Notes: generated by a model not told the origin, from the sequence alone. A stretch of DNA of 64,000 nt from Cephalotus follicularis (GCA_001972305.1 BDDD01000051.1:12014-76013); one strand, 5' to 3'; shown: positions 23,288 through 35,345, numbered from the stretch's first letter. Program-made: numbers and translations.

Positions 23288-24115
23288 GATATTGTAACAC
23301 CCCCGATGGTGGGAGCCCTTACAGGTCATAATACCAAACTGAAACATAACGGAAATCTAAACAAAAGACTGATACGAAACGGATGTGGTGGTCTGAAAAC
23401 ATATCTTATAACAAACTGATATAAAATAGAGTCTGAAAATTTTAAACAATCATAAATAAGAACGAATCATAATCTGATATCTAAATACTGAAATCATAAC
23501 ATAACTAAAATCTGAAAACGTTTTTACTGAAAACTAATCTGATCCTACTGGAAAACACAAGGACCAACTTCTAGCTAATCCTCTGATAAGTGGGTAACTC
23601 TCATCACATGTTTCCCCCATGCTCCTGAAAACCTGCCGCACAGAAACAAAAAATGCGGCTGAGCAAACCTCAGTACGGATAAGGAATTAAAATAGTAAAC
23701 GGTAAACAAAATAATTTGAACCTTAAATTCAGTAAATAACATAGTAAATATTCTTGAAAAGCAAAACAGAATATTTAAAAGCAAACAATTATAAAATCAT
23801 CATAACTTTGCGAAAACGTAACATCATAATTCAAAACATTATCTGATTTCATAATTCCATAACAGAGAATTTCTGGCATACATACATATATAGGTGCAAG
23901 GGGTTAGCGAGGCCCACATGCTCTGACGGAAAAGTCGTGTATGGCACTACACAATCAATTCCAATACTGAATACTGAATTCTGTCAATAACTAGAGTATA
24001 CTCATACGCCTCAAAAGGATCCATATGCTACCCTCAGGATAAATATTTAAAAGAGACGTCGTAGACCGATCACACCGCCACTGTAGGTGTCATGTCCTCC
24101 GTGCCAAAGAACATG

Positions 24116-24133
24116 CCTATGATACCTCATAGG
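24116..24133 (-). other. Conserved LTR hairpin, compensated copy
   Basis: CCTATGA (24116-24122), loop TACC, TCATAGG (24127-24133): a perfect 7 bp stem. Compared with 169-188 the innermost pair is A-T instead of G-C, so pairing is preserved through a double change. Confidence 0.5.
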
Positions 24134-24611
24134 TAGGGTTTTTCTCTGTATGTTATTATGATAAAAATATTGTTTTAGTCTAAAAAATTTTGATAAATTT
24201 CTAAACAATTTCTGATCTTATCTGAAAACAAAATCTTAACTGTATCTGAGGTTAACATACTCCGAAAGTGGAAGCCATGTTCACATAATATATTTTTGAT
24301 AGTGAAAATCACGCATATCAAAATCAATATCTGATGTAACAATACTAAAATTCATTTCAATAAGATTATTATCAAAACGAGAATATCCGTATCAAAACAC
24401 GAGTTTTATTGCTAATAAAACCAGGAACATAAATCCATTCGATAAAACGTACAAAATCATCAATTAATGAAAGTTTAATCGAGGAGTACCAAAGAACGAA
24501 GAATCCGTACCTTAGCCGATCGAACAATCTAAACAGACACGAATACTGGACAAAAGTATCCTAGAGTGTCCTAAACTTCACCAGGAACGATATAAAGACC
24601 TAAACATACGG

Positions 24612-24660
24612 TTTGCGTCAGACAACACAAAGCGGCGACGCTCGGAACGAAAGCGTCTAC
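24612..24660. repeat. Minor GCGTCGACGC-like cluster
   Basis: Four worn copies (TTTGCGTCAGAC twice, AAGCGGCGACGCT, AAAGCGTCTACGG) inside the solo LTR 23293-25693. Confidence 0.6.
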
Positions 24661-25424
24661 GGTTTGCGTCAGACACAGAATACCAAATGCAGAAAGCTAG
24701 TTTCAAACTCAAGAACAGTTTATATTTTTCATATACAGAAGCTATAGTAGCAACAACCAAACTTAAAAACATGTCATATGAGTCTGTATTTATCAGTATA
24801 GCGATTACAAACACGAAATCATGAAAATAACTAGTTTAGCATAGTGTGTTCATGTCAAAATATGGTTTTAAAATAGTTTACCAAATCATAAATTATATTC
24901 TGACTTTTCCGGTGTATAATCCGTAAAAACAGTAGTATACATATGTATACATACATCAATGATATGATTTCCAGTTTTTAATCATCAATATTACAAATCA
25001 TGCATAAAACCCATGAATGAACATAGCAGAAATTTAGTTTCAACAGACCTCCTTAATCATGCTCAAAATCAATTTGTAGTCGGTTTTAATACAATTTAAA
25101 AGATGATATAAAAATTACATAGTATAAAATACAATTTTCGTTTAGAATTTACCTCCAGAAAACGTCTAAATCAGTGTAGAAAATCGTGTTGCAGGGTTGT
25201 TGTTTGTTTGTCAAAAATGCATAAAAGAGTTTATACTTTTAAAAGAATTTTGTCTGGTTAAACGCGAAATCCGAATTTTAATTGTCAAAATTAGTATATT
25301 AGGACATTACCATACTAACCAAAACGCGTCTAACACTTAAAGAAATCGGATTCCCAGAAAAAGGAAAGAAATCAACCTTCCAAAAACACTGTCACTGTCC
25401 AAACTGATATGGAAAGCCGAACAA

Positions 25425-25558
25425 AGCGTCGACTGTTTGCTTAAAGCGTCGATGGTTAAGCACTTAAATACAAAGCGCGTCGAAGTCACACGTTTAGGCA
25501 TCGACGTGCCACACAGCAACAAAAGCGTCGGCGGTTCTAAAGAGAGCGTCGGCGCTTT
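25425..25558. repeat. GCGTCGACGC palindrome cluster (solo LTR 23293-25693)
   Basis: Six variants: AAAGCGTCGACTGTT, AAAGCGTCGATGGTT, AAGCGCGTCGAAG, GGCATCGACGTG, AAAGCGTCGGCGGTT and GAGCGTCGGCGCTTT. Confidence 0.85.
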
Positions 25559-25693
25559 GTGCCCAAAAAACAAAAATAAAAGGAATTCAAACCAAAAACT
25601 AAAGAGATCCACATACCATGGCATAAATAAAAAAGGATATGATGCCAAACAATTAAACATGTAAACATGTCCACACAGAAATGGGATATTACA

Positions 25694-27139
25694 GATATGG
25701 TTTTGTCGTTGAAGGCACTGATAAACCCAACATTATCGAGGATGATAAGCCTACCAGCTATCAAGAAGTAGTGGAAGGTACTGAATCCAAGGACAGTTTA
25801 GATGACTTGAAATCCGAGATGGATTCCATGTACGTCAACCAAGTTTTGAACTTGGTCAAAGCTCCCAAGGGCATAGTGCCTATTGGTTCCAAATGGATCT
25901 TCAGGAAAAAGATTGGCGCAGATGGAAATATTGAGAGATGCAAAGCGCGATTGGTGGCAAAAGGGTATAGGTAGTTGGATTTTGCTTGCTATTATCGCTC
26001 ATTATTATTATGTGATATGGAAAATGGATGTGAAGGCTGCGCTCTTAAATGGAAGTCTTGAAGAGGACATTTATATGTCCAAACCCGAGCGGTTTACATC
26101 CACTGAATCTTCGCACATGGTGTGCAAGCTTCAAAGGTCGATTTATGGCCTAAAGCAAGCATCTAGGAGCTGGAACATACATTTTGATGAGGCTATCAAG
26201 TCTTTTGGCTTCATTAAAAATGTAGACGAGCCTTGTGCCTACCAGAACAAGAAAACTCAGGTATCACTTTCTTGGTACTATACGTGGATGACATTCTGCT
26301 CATTGGGAATGATGTAGGGATGTTGGAATCTGTGAAAGTATGGCTAGCCAAGAACTTCCCCATGAAGGATTTGGGAGAAGCCTCATACATTCTTAGTATA
26401 AAGATCTATAGGGATAGATCTAGTATGTTGCTTGGGCTTTCCCAAAGTCAGTGCATCAGCAAAGTGTTGAAACCGTTCAGTATGGCAAATTCCAAACGGG
26501 GCCTAATGCCAATAGACCATGGAATTCTACTTTCCAAGAGGATGTCCCCGCAGATGTCTGAGGAGAGGACACTCATGGGTTGGATGCCCTATGCTTCGAC
26601 TGTGGGATTGATCATGTATGCCATGCTTTGTACTAGGCCTGATGTCGAACATGCCTTGGGTATGGCAAGTTGATTTCAATTAATTCCCTGTATGAAACAC
26701 TGGGAAGTAGTCAAGGGGATCCTTAAGTACCTTAGATGGACTCAGGATGCCTTCTTGATCTACGATGGAGATAGTGAGTTGAAATTGGAGGAATACGTTG
26801 ACTCCAGTTTCAATAGTGATCCTGATGATCACAAATCAGTGTCGGGACATGTCTATATCCTTAATAGCGGTGCTGTGGGTTGGTGAAACTAAAAAAAGGA
26901 GACTATGGTAGACTCCACTACGGAAGCAGAGTATATAGTAGCCTCAGTTGCTGTAAAGAGGGTGTTTGGTTGCGTAAGTTCATAGTTGTACTCAGAGTGG
27001 TTCCAACCACTAGTCGTCCTGTAGTTCTCTACTATGACAATAATGGGGCTATTGCACAAGCTAAGGAGCCCAGGTCTCACCAATGGTCCAAACATATCTT
27101 GCGGCGCTATCACTTGCTCCAAGAGATCATTGACAGAGG
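25694..27139 (+). pseudogene. Copia element A reverse transcriptase and RNase H
   Basis: Reverse transcriptase is recognisable from EMDSMYVNQVLNLVKAP and KARLVAKGYR. A gap of about 60 bases between two TAGG copies follows and removes the DYTETFSPVA region. Then come MDVKAALLNGSLEEDIYM, RSIYGLKQASRSW and the catalytic YVDD box (VLYVDDILLIGND near 26277). The connection and RNase H domains follow (YASTVGLIMYAMLCTRPD, TEAEYI-like region). Several frameshifts and stops are present. The last 50 or so codons, polypurine tract and 3' LTR are absent because element B's LTR begins at 27140. Confidence 0.87.
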
Positions 27140-29280
27140 TGTTAGATATAGTGACCCGACAAGCCATTAGATGGGTTTTCAAATTATATCTTATCTTGTA
27201 TGAAACAATCTTATTCCTCATATATATGATGCGTGCTAATTTTGTTATGGCTATATCACTTGTATTTTATCACTTAATTGAAGTAGTTTATTATTTACCT
27301 GCTTACACTTGTGATGCCCTGACATAAGGTTGGATGCCTAGCATGGAGGCTGTGAGATTGGTCACCTTATTCCTTATGTCGAATTAGTTCCAAGTCATAG
27401 GTTAACTTTTTGGGCATTAGTGAACCCGATAGACTTACGCGTATGTTGCCTGCTCATGGAATTGGAGGATGGATTCTCTCACTACCATATGTGTTGGACA
27501 CTATGGCAAATACGGGGTGCACGCTGGGAGCATGTACACTGAAGAGGACCCGCGTGGGAGATACTATATGGATAGTCGCTATTCTTGTGTCAATAGTGAC
27601 TCCTACTTGTTGCAGTTGTGTATAACTGATGATCACTTAGCGAGTTCTCAAACTTCTCTGATCCTTAGACCTGAGCGACTGCTCTTTATTGTATGGAGAC
27701 GGTTATGCTTTCATCTCCACCTTACCCAGTCCTTGCGCAGGGCTGGCAATCGGGTGGTGTTTGGGTATGATAGAATCTATACGAATATAAGTGAGTGCGC
27801 AATATGGGATTGTCACACCTGAGCGAAGGTGATCGGCTCTCTTATGATCTGATTATACTTTGGACATATGAAATCCTTGGCCAAAGTTGAGGTAGACTAG
27901 AAATTAGATTTCCGGGGAGTTTACCAAAGGTCCTAGTAATGATCGGATATTTTAGTCATTGAGGTATTAACTAGGCTTGACACATATCCTTACCCTAGAC
28001 CTCAATCGGGGTCAAGCATGACAAGGGATTATAGTACACGTGAACCGACGATTTAGAAAATCCAGGGTTTATGAGGTGTGTAATAAATTATGGGAAAATT
28101 AATGAGATTAATTTTTCCATCTGGATAATATTTGGATATTATTCCAATAGCATTTAAATTGGTCAAGGACCATTTAGAATGGCTAAACCGGACCCTAGGG
28201 GTATTTCGGTAATTTATGAACACCACTTATTTTAACCAAGATTTTAAAGGGTCCCTGCCTTATAATGATTAATTCTTTAATATGTTAGACATATTAACTC
28301 TTGGTGTCAAATATAGGTTATGTGAATTTTGGATTTTGTGGAAACACATATGTTTGATCATATTTAACCAATATTCGAAGGGTACATGAGATCACTAATA
28401 GAGTTAGACTATAACTACGTCACTTGCCAGACAAAGCGTCGACGTTTTTTAGAAAGACGTCGATGCTTAACGTTTTTAAAGACGTCGATGTCTTTTAGAA
28501 AGCGTCGATGTCTTTTGGAAAGGCGTCGACGTCTTTGAGCAGAACGTGCAACCTGTGCATGAGCTCACTTCGTGGGCACGTTTTCTCTCTCATCTCCAGC
28601 AGCCATCTCCCATTCTTGCATGTTATGGAACGTGGGGATCATGGTCACGGACTCCCTAGGAGTGAGGACCATGATCCAAAGTGAATGGGAGAGTGGGAGA
28701 GAGAAAGTAGAGGCTAGTGATAAGCATTTTCTGTAGAAAATGCTTAGTGAGAAAGAAAATTTTGCTGGGCAATGTGACTTTGATTTTCTCTCTGCAGAGT
28801 GTGTTCCTTTCGTCTGTGATACACCAAGCAAGAACTTATCTAGGGTGAATTGATTATTGACTTCATTGGTCAATATCAATTTACCTTTTCTAAGCTTAGT
28901 GAGAGAGAGAGAGTTCATATACTTTGTATTTGGTTCTTGCTGGTTGGAGTAGCTTCTGTACCAGGGATTTTGGAAGCAACGACTTTGGTGTCTTCCCAAG
29001 CGTGTAGCGGCAAAGAAAGAATGAGCCTTCACTCGCTGGTATATCTCTTGGTCCTTCTCTTCTTGCCATGCTTGTGTGTCACCATTGTATGCTATGGTGA
29101 CAGCAATTCAATTCTGTTGATGATGTGGTGATCCATGTGGTCTGTGGACATTCCATAATGGACTGCATTTGTTTTATTGGGTGTTCTTCCGCTGCCATGA
29201 TTATATGTTTTTGTTTTGTTCTACACCCTACACACCATATTCCATTTATGGCTCCGGATTCGGTTCATCCGATTCCTTCA
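27140..29280 (+). mobile_element. Copia element B, 5' LTR
   Basis: The LTR starts TGTTAGATATAGTG and ends ATTCCTTCA; 2141 bp. The first 1250 bases pair with the truncated 3' LTR (35357-36604), with roughly 4-5% differences in the part compared by eye. It contains a palindrome cluster at 28436-28537, absent from element A's LTR. It starts directly after the broken RNase H frame of element A, so B inserted there. A TATA-like signal was not fixed with confidence. Confidence 0.9.
28436..28537. repeat. GCGTCGACGC palindrome cluster (copia B LTR)
   Basis: Five evenly spaced variants: AAAGCGTCGACGTTT, AAGACGTCGATGCTT, AAGACGTCGATGTC, AAAGCGTCGATGTC and AAGGCGTCGACGTC. Arms resemble those of the leader cluster in the same element. 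Confidence 0.9.
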
Positions 29281-29580
29281 GTGGTGGTATCAGAGCGTCC
29301 CACATCATCCTTGATTGAATTTATGCCTTAGATGATGTACTGATTAATGGTTTAATTAATGGATGTGTTTTATTATCAAACTAGATTTTCAAAGTGCCTT
29401 AGTGAAAATTGCATGAAATTGGATTTCATTGTGTTTTTGACCTGGTGAATTTGATATAATGTGTTTAGAATTATGTTTGGAACATGCATTGTGCTGTTTG
29501 GATTGCCAGATTGGAATGCCAAAGTCTAGACCATTATTTTATACATTTTTAGAAATGCAGAAACTGCAAAGGGGGCAATA

Positions 29581-29824
29581 GACGTCGACGTTCTTGATAG
29601 ACGTCGATGTCTTATTCATCTTTCCAGGAAACGCGTCGACGTTTTTGATAGAAGTCGATGCCATGTTCATCATTTCCAGGAAAAGCGTCGATGTTATTGA
29701 TAAAGGTCGACGCCTTTTTCAACAGTTCTTGAGAAACGTATTGATGCTCGTGTTATGCATCGACGCCTTTTTCAGTAGTTTTCATAAAATGCGTCGACGC
29801 CTTCTGGGAAGCGTCGACGTCTTT
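29581..29824. repeat. GCGTCGACGC palindrome cluster (copia B leader)
   Basis: About ten variants, including AGACGTCGACGTT, AACGCGTCGACGTTT, AAAGCGTCGATGTT, ATGCGTCGACGCC and AAGCGTCGACGTC, starting about 300 bases after the primer site. Confidence 0.9.
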
Positions 29825-30610
29825 ATAAAAAAAACTGTTTTTAATAAAATTGGATTTTATAGATTTTGGCACTTAGAAAATCAAAAATCATTGCTTGATT
29901 TAGTGGGAGTTTGATCAGTTAACAATCCTTAAATTAAATTGTTTGATTGGTTATTATCTATGGCAATTGTTTTATTTGTGTTTTATAATATTGGATATTA
30001 TATAAGTCTTATGCACAATGGATGGCCCAAGAAGGACATAGACCTAGTTTCTGGTTTTCTTGTGTGGATGGATGTTATTTATTTATTATTTCTAAAGGTC
30101 TGTAATAAGGTGCATGCGTGCACCATTTATTTTTCATTACTTTTGTTATTTCTCCTTGTAATTTTTTAAATGTAATTTCCTTTTCAAATTGTAAAGTACT
30201 TTTATGTAAATGAAGACCTTACAAGGAGAGATGGAGGAAAGGAGAAATGGATTACAAGACTTTTGAAGGCCATGTATGCATGGTTATTGTTGTAATAAAT
30301 AGTTTTTAATATCTTAACACCTAGGAATACCTAGTTGTGACTTTGGGCTCAAGTCATTACTAATATTGTCCTTGCCAATCCATTGACATATTTCAGAAAT
30401 ATGTCCAAGGTGCATAAGATACATGTCTTGCATGCTCAGCCGTAATTAATTGGAATTGGCTAATACAACCAATGAAATAATTAATGCCTCGATATGTAAA
30501 ATTTGAGACCGAAAATTCCCTCACTTTAATAATAAGTCTTAACGTTGGAACCCATGGAGTGGTTCCCCGTGGCCTTCCACAATTTTCGTTGAGTAGTGTT
30601 CCTGGGTTGT

Positions 30611-30916
30611 TGGTTTGTCATGCCCTAGCTGAGGCTGATGACTTGGGGATATTATGTGAACGTTAGTGTTGGGCACCGCAAAGGGTGGCTATGTTTTAGC
30701 ACTTGGACACGCCTACGTGTGGGTGTTAAAACTAGTGCATTCCAATGAAAATTGTGGGTACTTGACTTATGAAGATTATGATGGTTTGTCATGCCCTAGC
30801 TGAGGCCATATTGAATCTAAGGCCGAATACTATGATTGGATCTTGTATTGGATACAAATTGGCAAGAAAGCCTACCCATTGGATATATTATAGTTTGTCA
30901 TGCCCTAGCTGAGGCT
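30611..30916 (+). repeat. Triple 26-base leader repeat of copia B
   Basis: Copies at 30611-30636, 30782-30807 and 30891-30916 are nearly identical (shared TTTGTCATGCCCTAGCTGAG). Each is followed by unrelated sequence. The same three positions are occupied by a diverged motif in element A. The inner CCT-AGCTG-AGG can form a short stem-loop. Role unknown; leader signals for packaging or translation are possible. Confidence 0.85.
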
Positions 30917-31075
30917 ACAATATGATTGCGATGGATTCCAATCCCCACTAGGAAGTTAGACTACTCGAGTTCCATATGGGGGTATGAGATACGATTAGAA
31001 TAGTGGGAGGAACCATAAGCACTAAAGACCAAGTGTTATGGTTATCATATATTAAAATTGGAATAAATGCTAACA

Positions 31076-32137
31076 CATGCTTATATTTCCTTATCTAGGT
31101 TGCTAGAATGGCTTTATCAAATGCAATGTCCCGTATACTTGAGACAAACAAACATGAGGGGCCCAACTTCAACGATTGGCACGGCAACCTTAAGATCGTC
31201 CTTACGGCCAATAAAATGGCCTATGTGATGACTGGGGGGGCCTCCTTGACTAGGTGAAGATCCGATGCCCGAAGAGAGTGAACGACTAGCCAAGTGGCTA
31301 GAGGATGACGAGTATGCCAGATGTCTTGCCCTTCTTGGGATGACACATGAGCTTCAGTGTCAGAATAAAAGATTGAGACCTTATCTGCTATACTACTCCA
31401 CCTTCAGGAGATGTATGGAGTTGAGTCTGGGACTCAAAGGTTTAATCTATCTCGCAAACTTTTTAAGGCTCAGGTGCAAGAGGGAGCTTCAGTCCATGAG
31501 CATGGATTGAAGATGATAGACATGATTGAGCAGCTGGCTCAATTAGGGTTTGTCATGGACCATGATCTATATGTGGATCTTATTCTGACGTCCCTTCCTA
31601 AGTCATCATGCTTATATTTCCTTATCTAGGTTGCTAGAATGGATTTATCAAATGCAATGCCCCGTATACTTGAGACAAACAAACATGAGGGGCCCAACTT
31701 CAACGATTGGCACGGCAACCTTAAGATCGTCCTTACGGCCAATAAAATGGCCTATGTGATGACTGGGGGGGCCTCCTTGACTAGGTGAAGATCCGATGCC
31801 CGAAGAGAGTGAACGACTAGCCAAGTGGCTAGAGGATGACGAGTATGCCAGATGTCTTGCCCTTCTTGGGATGACACATGAGCTTCAGTGTCAGAATAAA
31901 AGATTGAGACCTTATCTGCTATACTACTCCACCTTCAGGAGATGTATGGAGTTGAGTCTGGGACTCAAAGGTTTAATCTATCTCGCAAACTTTTTAAGGC
32001 TCAGGTGCAAGAGGGAGCTTCAGTCCATGAGCATGGATTGAAGATGATAGACATGATTGAGCAGCTGGCTCAATTAGGGTTTGTCATGGACCATGATCTA
32101 TATGTGGATCTTATTCTGACGTCCCTTCCTAAGTCAT
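31076..32137 (+). repeat. 531 bp tandem duplication in copia B gag
   Basis: Unit 1 is 31076-31606 and unit 2 is 31607-32137. I see two base differences between them (near the gag start codons at 31108 and 31639). The junction has a CAT overlap. Both units carry the same G-run frameshift (about 31226 and 31757) and the same downstream frameshift, so the duplication came after gag was already broken. Confidence 0.93.
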
Positions 32138-33126
32138 TCTCACAGTTTTTGGTGAACTTTCACATGAAAAAGTTAGAGGTAACTCTATCTGAGCTGGTTG
32201 CTATGTTGAGGATGGCTGAGGCCGATTTTGACTCTGGGAAGTCAAAGACCCACTCCCTACTTCTTCCTTCTTCTAGGTCTACCCAAGGAAAGGGCAGTGC
32301 CTCATCTTCCTGTAAAGGGAAGGGCGTGGTCATGCCTGTCAATACAAAAGGCAAGGATAAGAAGAAGCAAAAGAAGAAGAAGGGGAAGCTTGGATCCAGT
32401 GAGAGTGTTGCCAAAGATCGGATGAAGAAGTTAGCTGCTGAAGGTGCTTATTTCCAGTGCGGTAAGACCGGGCACTGGAAAAAGGATTGTCGTGTTACTG
32501 TTGCTGTTGTCTCTGCTGATAACCCGCATGGTGCGAGTACATCAGGTATGTTCATGATTGAACTTAATCTAGCTTTGAATAGTAGTTCTTCATGGGTATT
32601 AGATACTGGATGTGGAACTAACCTTTGCAATTCATTGCAGGGACTAAGAAAAGTTAGAAAGCTTGGAGTTGGAGACATGTACTTGAGGCTTGGCGATGGA
32701 TCAAGGATCATTGCTCAAGCTGTTGGTGTTTATGATATTAGCTTGTGTAGTAATTTTATTTTGACATTGGATCCTTGTTCTTATGTTGTGAATATTGTAC
32801 GGAACATCGCGAGTGTTTCTCACTTATGTAGTCTGGGCTTGGAGCTTAGGTTCCAAGACATTGGATGTCTTATATATTCAAACAATGTTTATGTTGGTAA
32901 TGGTGTTATCGACAATGGATTATATGTCTTAAATACTTCACAATCAAATATCTTGTCCATTGAGCAAAGTAATAATAAGAAAAGACAAAGAGAAACTGAG
33001 TTAAACAAAACCTATACTTGGCATTGTAGACTTGGTCATCTTAGTGATGCTAGGCTATCACAGTTGATTAAGGATGATCTCCTTGATATCCATGACTTAG
33101 AGTCCTATCCAACTTGTGAATCCTAG
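31108..33126 (+). pseudogene. Copia element B gag, nucleocapsid and protease
   Basis: The gag start at 31108 (MALSNAMSRILETNKHEGP) is repeated at 31639 by the tandem duplication. From 31942 a 394-residue frame stays open: Gag core (HEHGLKMIDMIEQLAQLGF, SELVAMLRMAEADF), lysine-rich linker, CCHC knuckle (CGKTGHWKKDC), and protease with an intact DTG active site (WVLDTGCGTNLC). The GAG-pre-integrase zone (WHCRLGHLSDARLSQL) follows. A TAG at 33124 closes it where a Cys codon is expected. Upstream frameshifts separate this frame from both start codons. It is of Angela/BARE-like type. Confidence 0.9.
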
Positions 33127-33890
33127 TTATTACGAAAGATGACCAAATCACCCTTCTCTGGTGAAGGAGAAATGGCTATGGACTTACTGGGTCTGGCCCA
33201 TACTGGCGTATGTGGTCCTATGTCAGTCAGTGCGCGAGGTGGTTATATCTACTTCATAACCTTTACCGACGATTTATCTAGGTATGGTTATGTGTATCTG
33301 ATGAAACACAAGTCAGAATCCTTTGAGAAATTTAAGGAGTTCAGATTTGAAGTAGAAAAACAAACAGGTAAATCGATTAAAATACTTTGGTCGGACCGAG
33401 GTGGAGAATACCTGTCAGCTGAATTCCTTGGTTATCTTAGAGATAACGGAATTCTATCTCAGTGGACTCCTCCTAGAAGACCACAGCAGAATGGTGTGTC
33501 CGAAAGGAGGAATCGGACCTTGTTAGACATGGTTCGATCGATGATGTCTTTTACTGACCTTCCTGCCTATCTATGGGGTTATGCCCTAGATACAGCTGCT
33601 TATATCTTGAATTAGATTCCTTCAAAATATGTGCCTTCTACTCCATACTAGGTATGGTCAGGGAGGAAACCCAGCCTGAGCCATTTGAATGTTTGAGGCT
33701 GTCCTGCTTATGTCAAGAGGCTTGACGCAGATAAGCTGGAAGTACGGTCAGACCGTTGCAGGTTTTTGGGGTATCCTAAAGAAACAAAAGGATACTACTT
33801 TTATCATCCTAGAGAACAAAAGATATTTGTTTCGCGAAATGTTGTGTTCCTAGAGAAGGAATACCTTCTTGAAGGAAACGGTGGGAGTAA
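33127..33890 (+). pseudogene. Copia element B integrase
   Basis: The integrase core is well kept from 33139: TDDLSRYGYVYLMKHKSES, LWSDRGGEYLS, PQQNGVSERRNRTL. Three stops follow, each differing by one transition from the expected codon: TAG at 33613 and 33649 (CAG expected) and TGA at 33694 (TGG expected). The tail FLGYPKETKGYYFYHP continues from about 33760. The enzyme would join element DNA to the host chromosome. This copy is inactive through nonsense changes, not large deletions. Confidence 0.9.
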
Positions 33891-34109
33891 GGTGGAACTC
33901 AAGGAGTTGCCACAGGTAGAAACCACACAGAAGATGGAGGAGTTGGAGGTAAGACCTTCGTCAGAGACAGCTGAGATTGGATCTCAGGTTGAGAATGATT
34001 CTCACTTAGCCAAAGCTCCTTTGAGGAGATCAGGCAGAATCGCATTAGCACCTGAGAGGTATGGTTTCCTCATTGATGATACTGATGAGATAAACGTCAT
34101 TGAAGATGA

Positions 34110-35318
34110 CGAGCCTGCCAGCTACTTAGAGGCAATGCAAGGCACTGAATCTGAAGCATGGCTAGAAGCCATGAAATCCGAGATGGATTCCATGTACTCC
34201 AACCAAGTATGGAATTCGGTTGAAGCATCCGAAGGCATAGTGCCTATTGGATGCAAATGGATCATCAAGAAGAATATGAATGCAGATGGAAATATCGAGA
34301 CTTATAAAGCTCGATTAGTGGCGAAAGGGTATAGGCAACGACATGGAGTCGACTATACTGAGACTTTCTCACCTGTCGCCATGCTTAAATCCATTAGGAG
34401 TCTGCAAAGATATGGCTAACTAAGAATTTTTCCATGAAAAATTTGGGAGAAGCCACCTATATACTGGGTATTAGGATCTTCAGGGATAGATCCAATAGGT
34501 TGCTTGGGCTTTCCCAAAGCCAGTACATCAGGAAGGTGCTAAAGAGGTTTAGCATGGAGAATTCCAAGAGAGGCCTATTGCCAATAGGTGAAGGAATTCA
34601 TCTTTCTTGAAAGATGTCTCCTCAGACTTCTGAAGAGAGAGCACGCGTGAGTCGGGTACCTTACGCTTCGACAGTAGGGTCGATCATGTATGCCATGTTA
34701 TGTACTAGGCCTGATGTCACACTTGCCCTGGGTATGGCAATTCGTTTTCAGTCTGATCCTGGTGAGAAGCACTGGGAAGTGGTCAAGGGAATCCTGAAGT
34801 ACCTTAGGAGGACTCAGGATATGTTCTTGATCTATGGAAAAGATAGTGAACTGAAATTGGAGGGCTTCACAGACTCCAGTTTTGATAGTGATCCGGATGA
34901 TCACAAATCTGTCTCTGGGTACATTTTTGTACGTAATAGTGAAGCTATGAGCTGGCGCAGTTCAAAGCAAGGGACTATTGCAAATTCTACCACCGAAGCC
35001 GAGTACATAGCAGCCTCAGATGCCACCAAGGAGGGTGTAGGGATGCGCAAGTTCATTACTGAACTAGGAATTGTTCCATCCATTATTAGTCCAGTTGTGA
35101 TATACTGTGATAATAATGGGGCTGTAGCACAAGACAAGGAACCGCGGTCTCACCAGCGAACCAAACACATCGAGCGACACTATCATTTATTTTGGGAGAT
35201 AATTGGTAGGGGAGATATACAGCTAGAGAGGGTCTCCTCAGAGGAGAACACGACAGATCCACTGACAAAGGCAATGAGCACCAAGGCTCTGGAGATCCTC
35301 ATGGGATTATGGGTCTAG
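34110..35318 (+). pseudogene. Copia element B reverse transcriptase-RNase H, core deleted
   Basis: The N-terminal RT part (EMDSMYSNQVWNSVEA, RQRHGVDYTETFSPVAML) runs to about 34400. It then joins directly to the post-catalytic part (WLTKNFSMKNLGEATYI in a shifted frame). Compared with element A, roughly 350 bases are gone, including YGLKQ and the catalytic YVDD box. From 34614 an open frame covers the connection and RNase H domains (YASTVGSIMYAMLCTRPD, DSSFDSDPDDHKSVSGY, TTEAEYIAASDA, TDPLTKAMSTKA) and ends at a natural stop, 35316-35318. The element cannot copy itself without help. Confidence 0.92.
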
Positions 35319-35345
35319 GCTATAAGAGTTCATGGCTTGAGAGTC

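Larger units (their letters stand above)
23293..25693 (-). mobile_element. Solo LTR, 2401 bp, TSD GATAT
   Basis: The LTR runs from TGTAACACCCCC to GGGATATTACA, flanked by GATAT at 23288-23292 and 25694-25698. It splits the pol of copia A between the integrase tail and reverse transcriptase. There is no internal region. On the minus strand a palindrome cluster lies 130-270 bases from the start and a small one about 1.05 kb in. The hairpin at 24116-24133 sits toward its end. It is related to the LTR at 1-2110. A run of 2.4 kb without coding sequence is fully explained by this LTR. Confidence 0.93.
29285..31107 (+). other. Copia element B primer site and leader
   Basis: TGGTATCAGAGCG (29285) is a well-kept initiator-Met primer site. 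The leader of about 1.8 kb has a palindrome cluster (29581-29824), a hairpin ACACG-CCTA-CGTGT (30707-30720) matching one in element A, and three 26-base repeats (30611-30916). No credible coding region is visible before the gag start codon at 31108. Confidence 0.85.
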
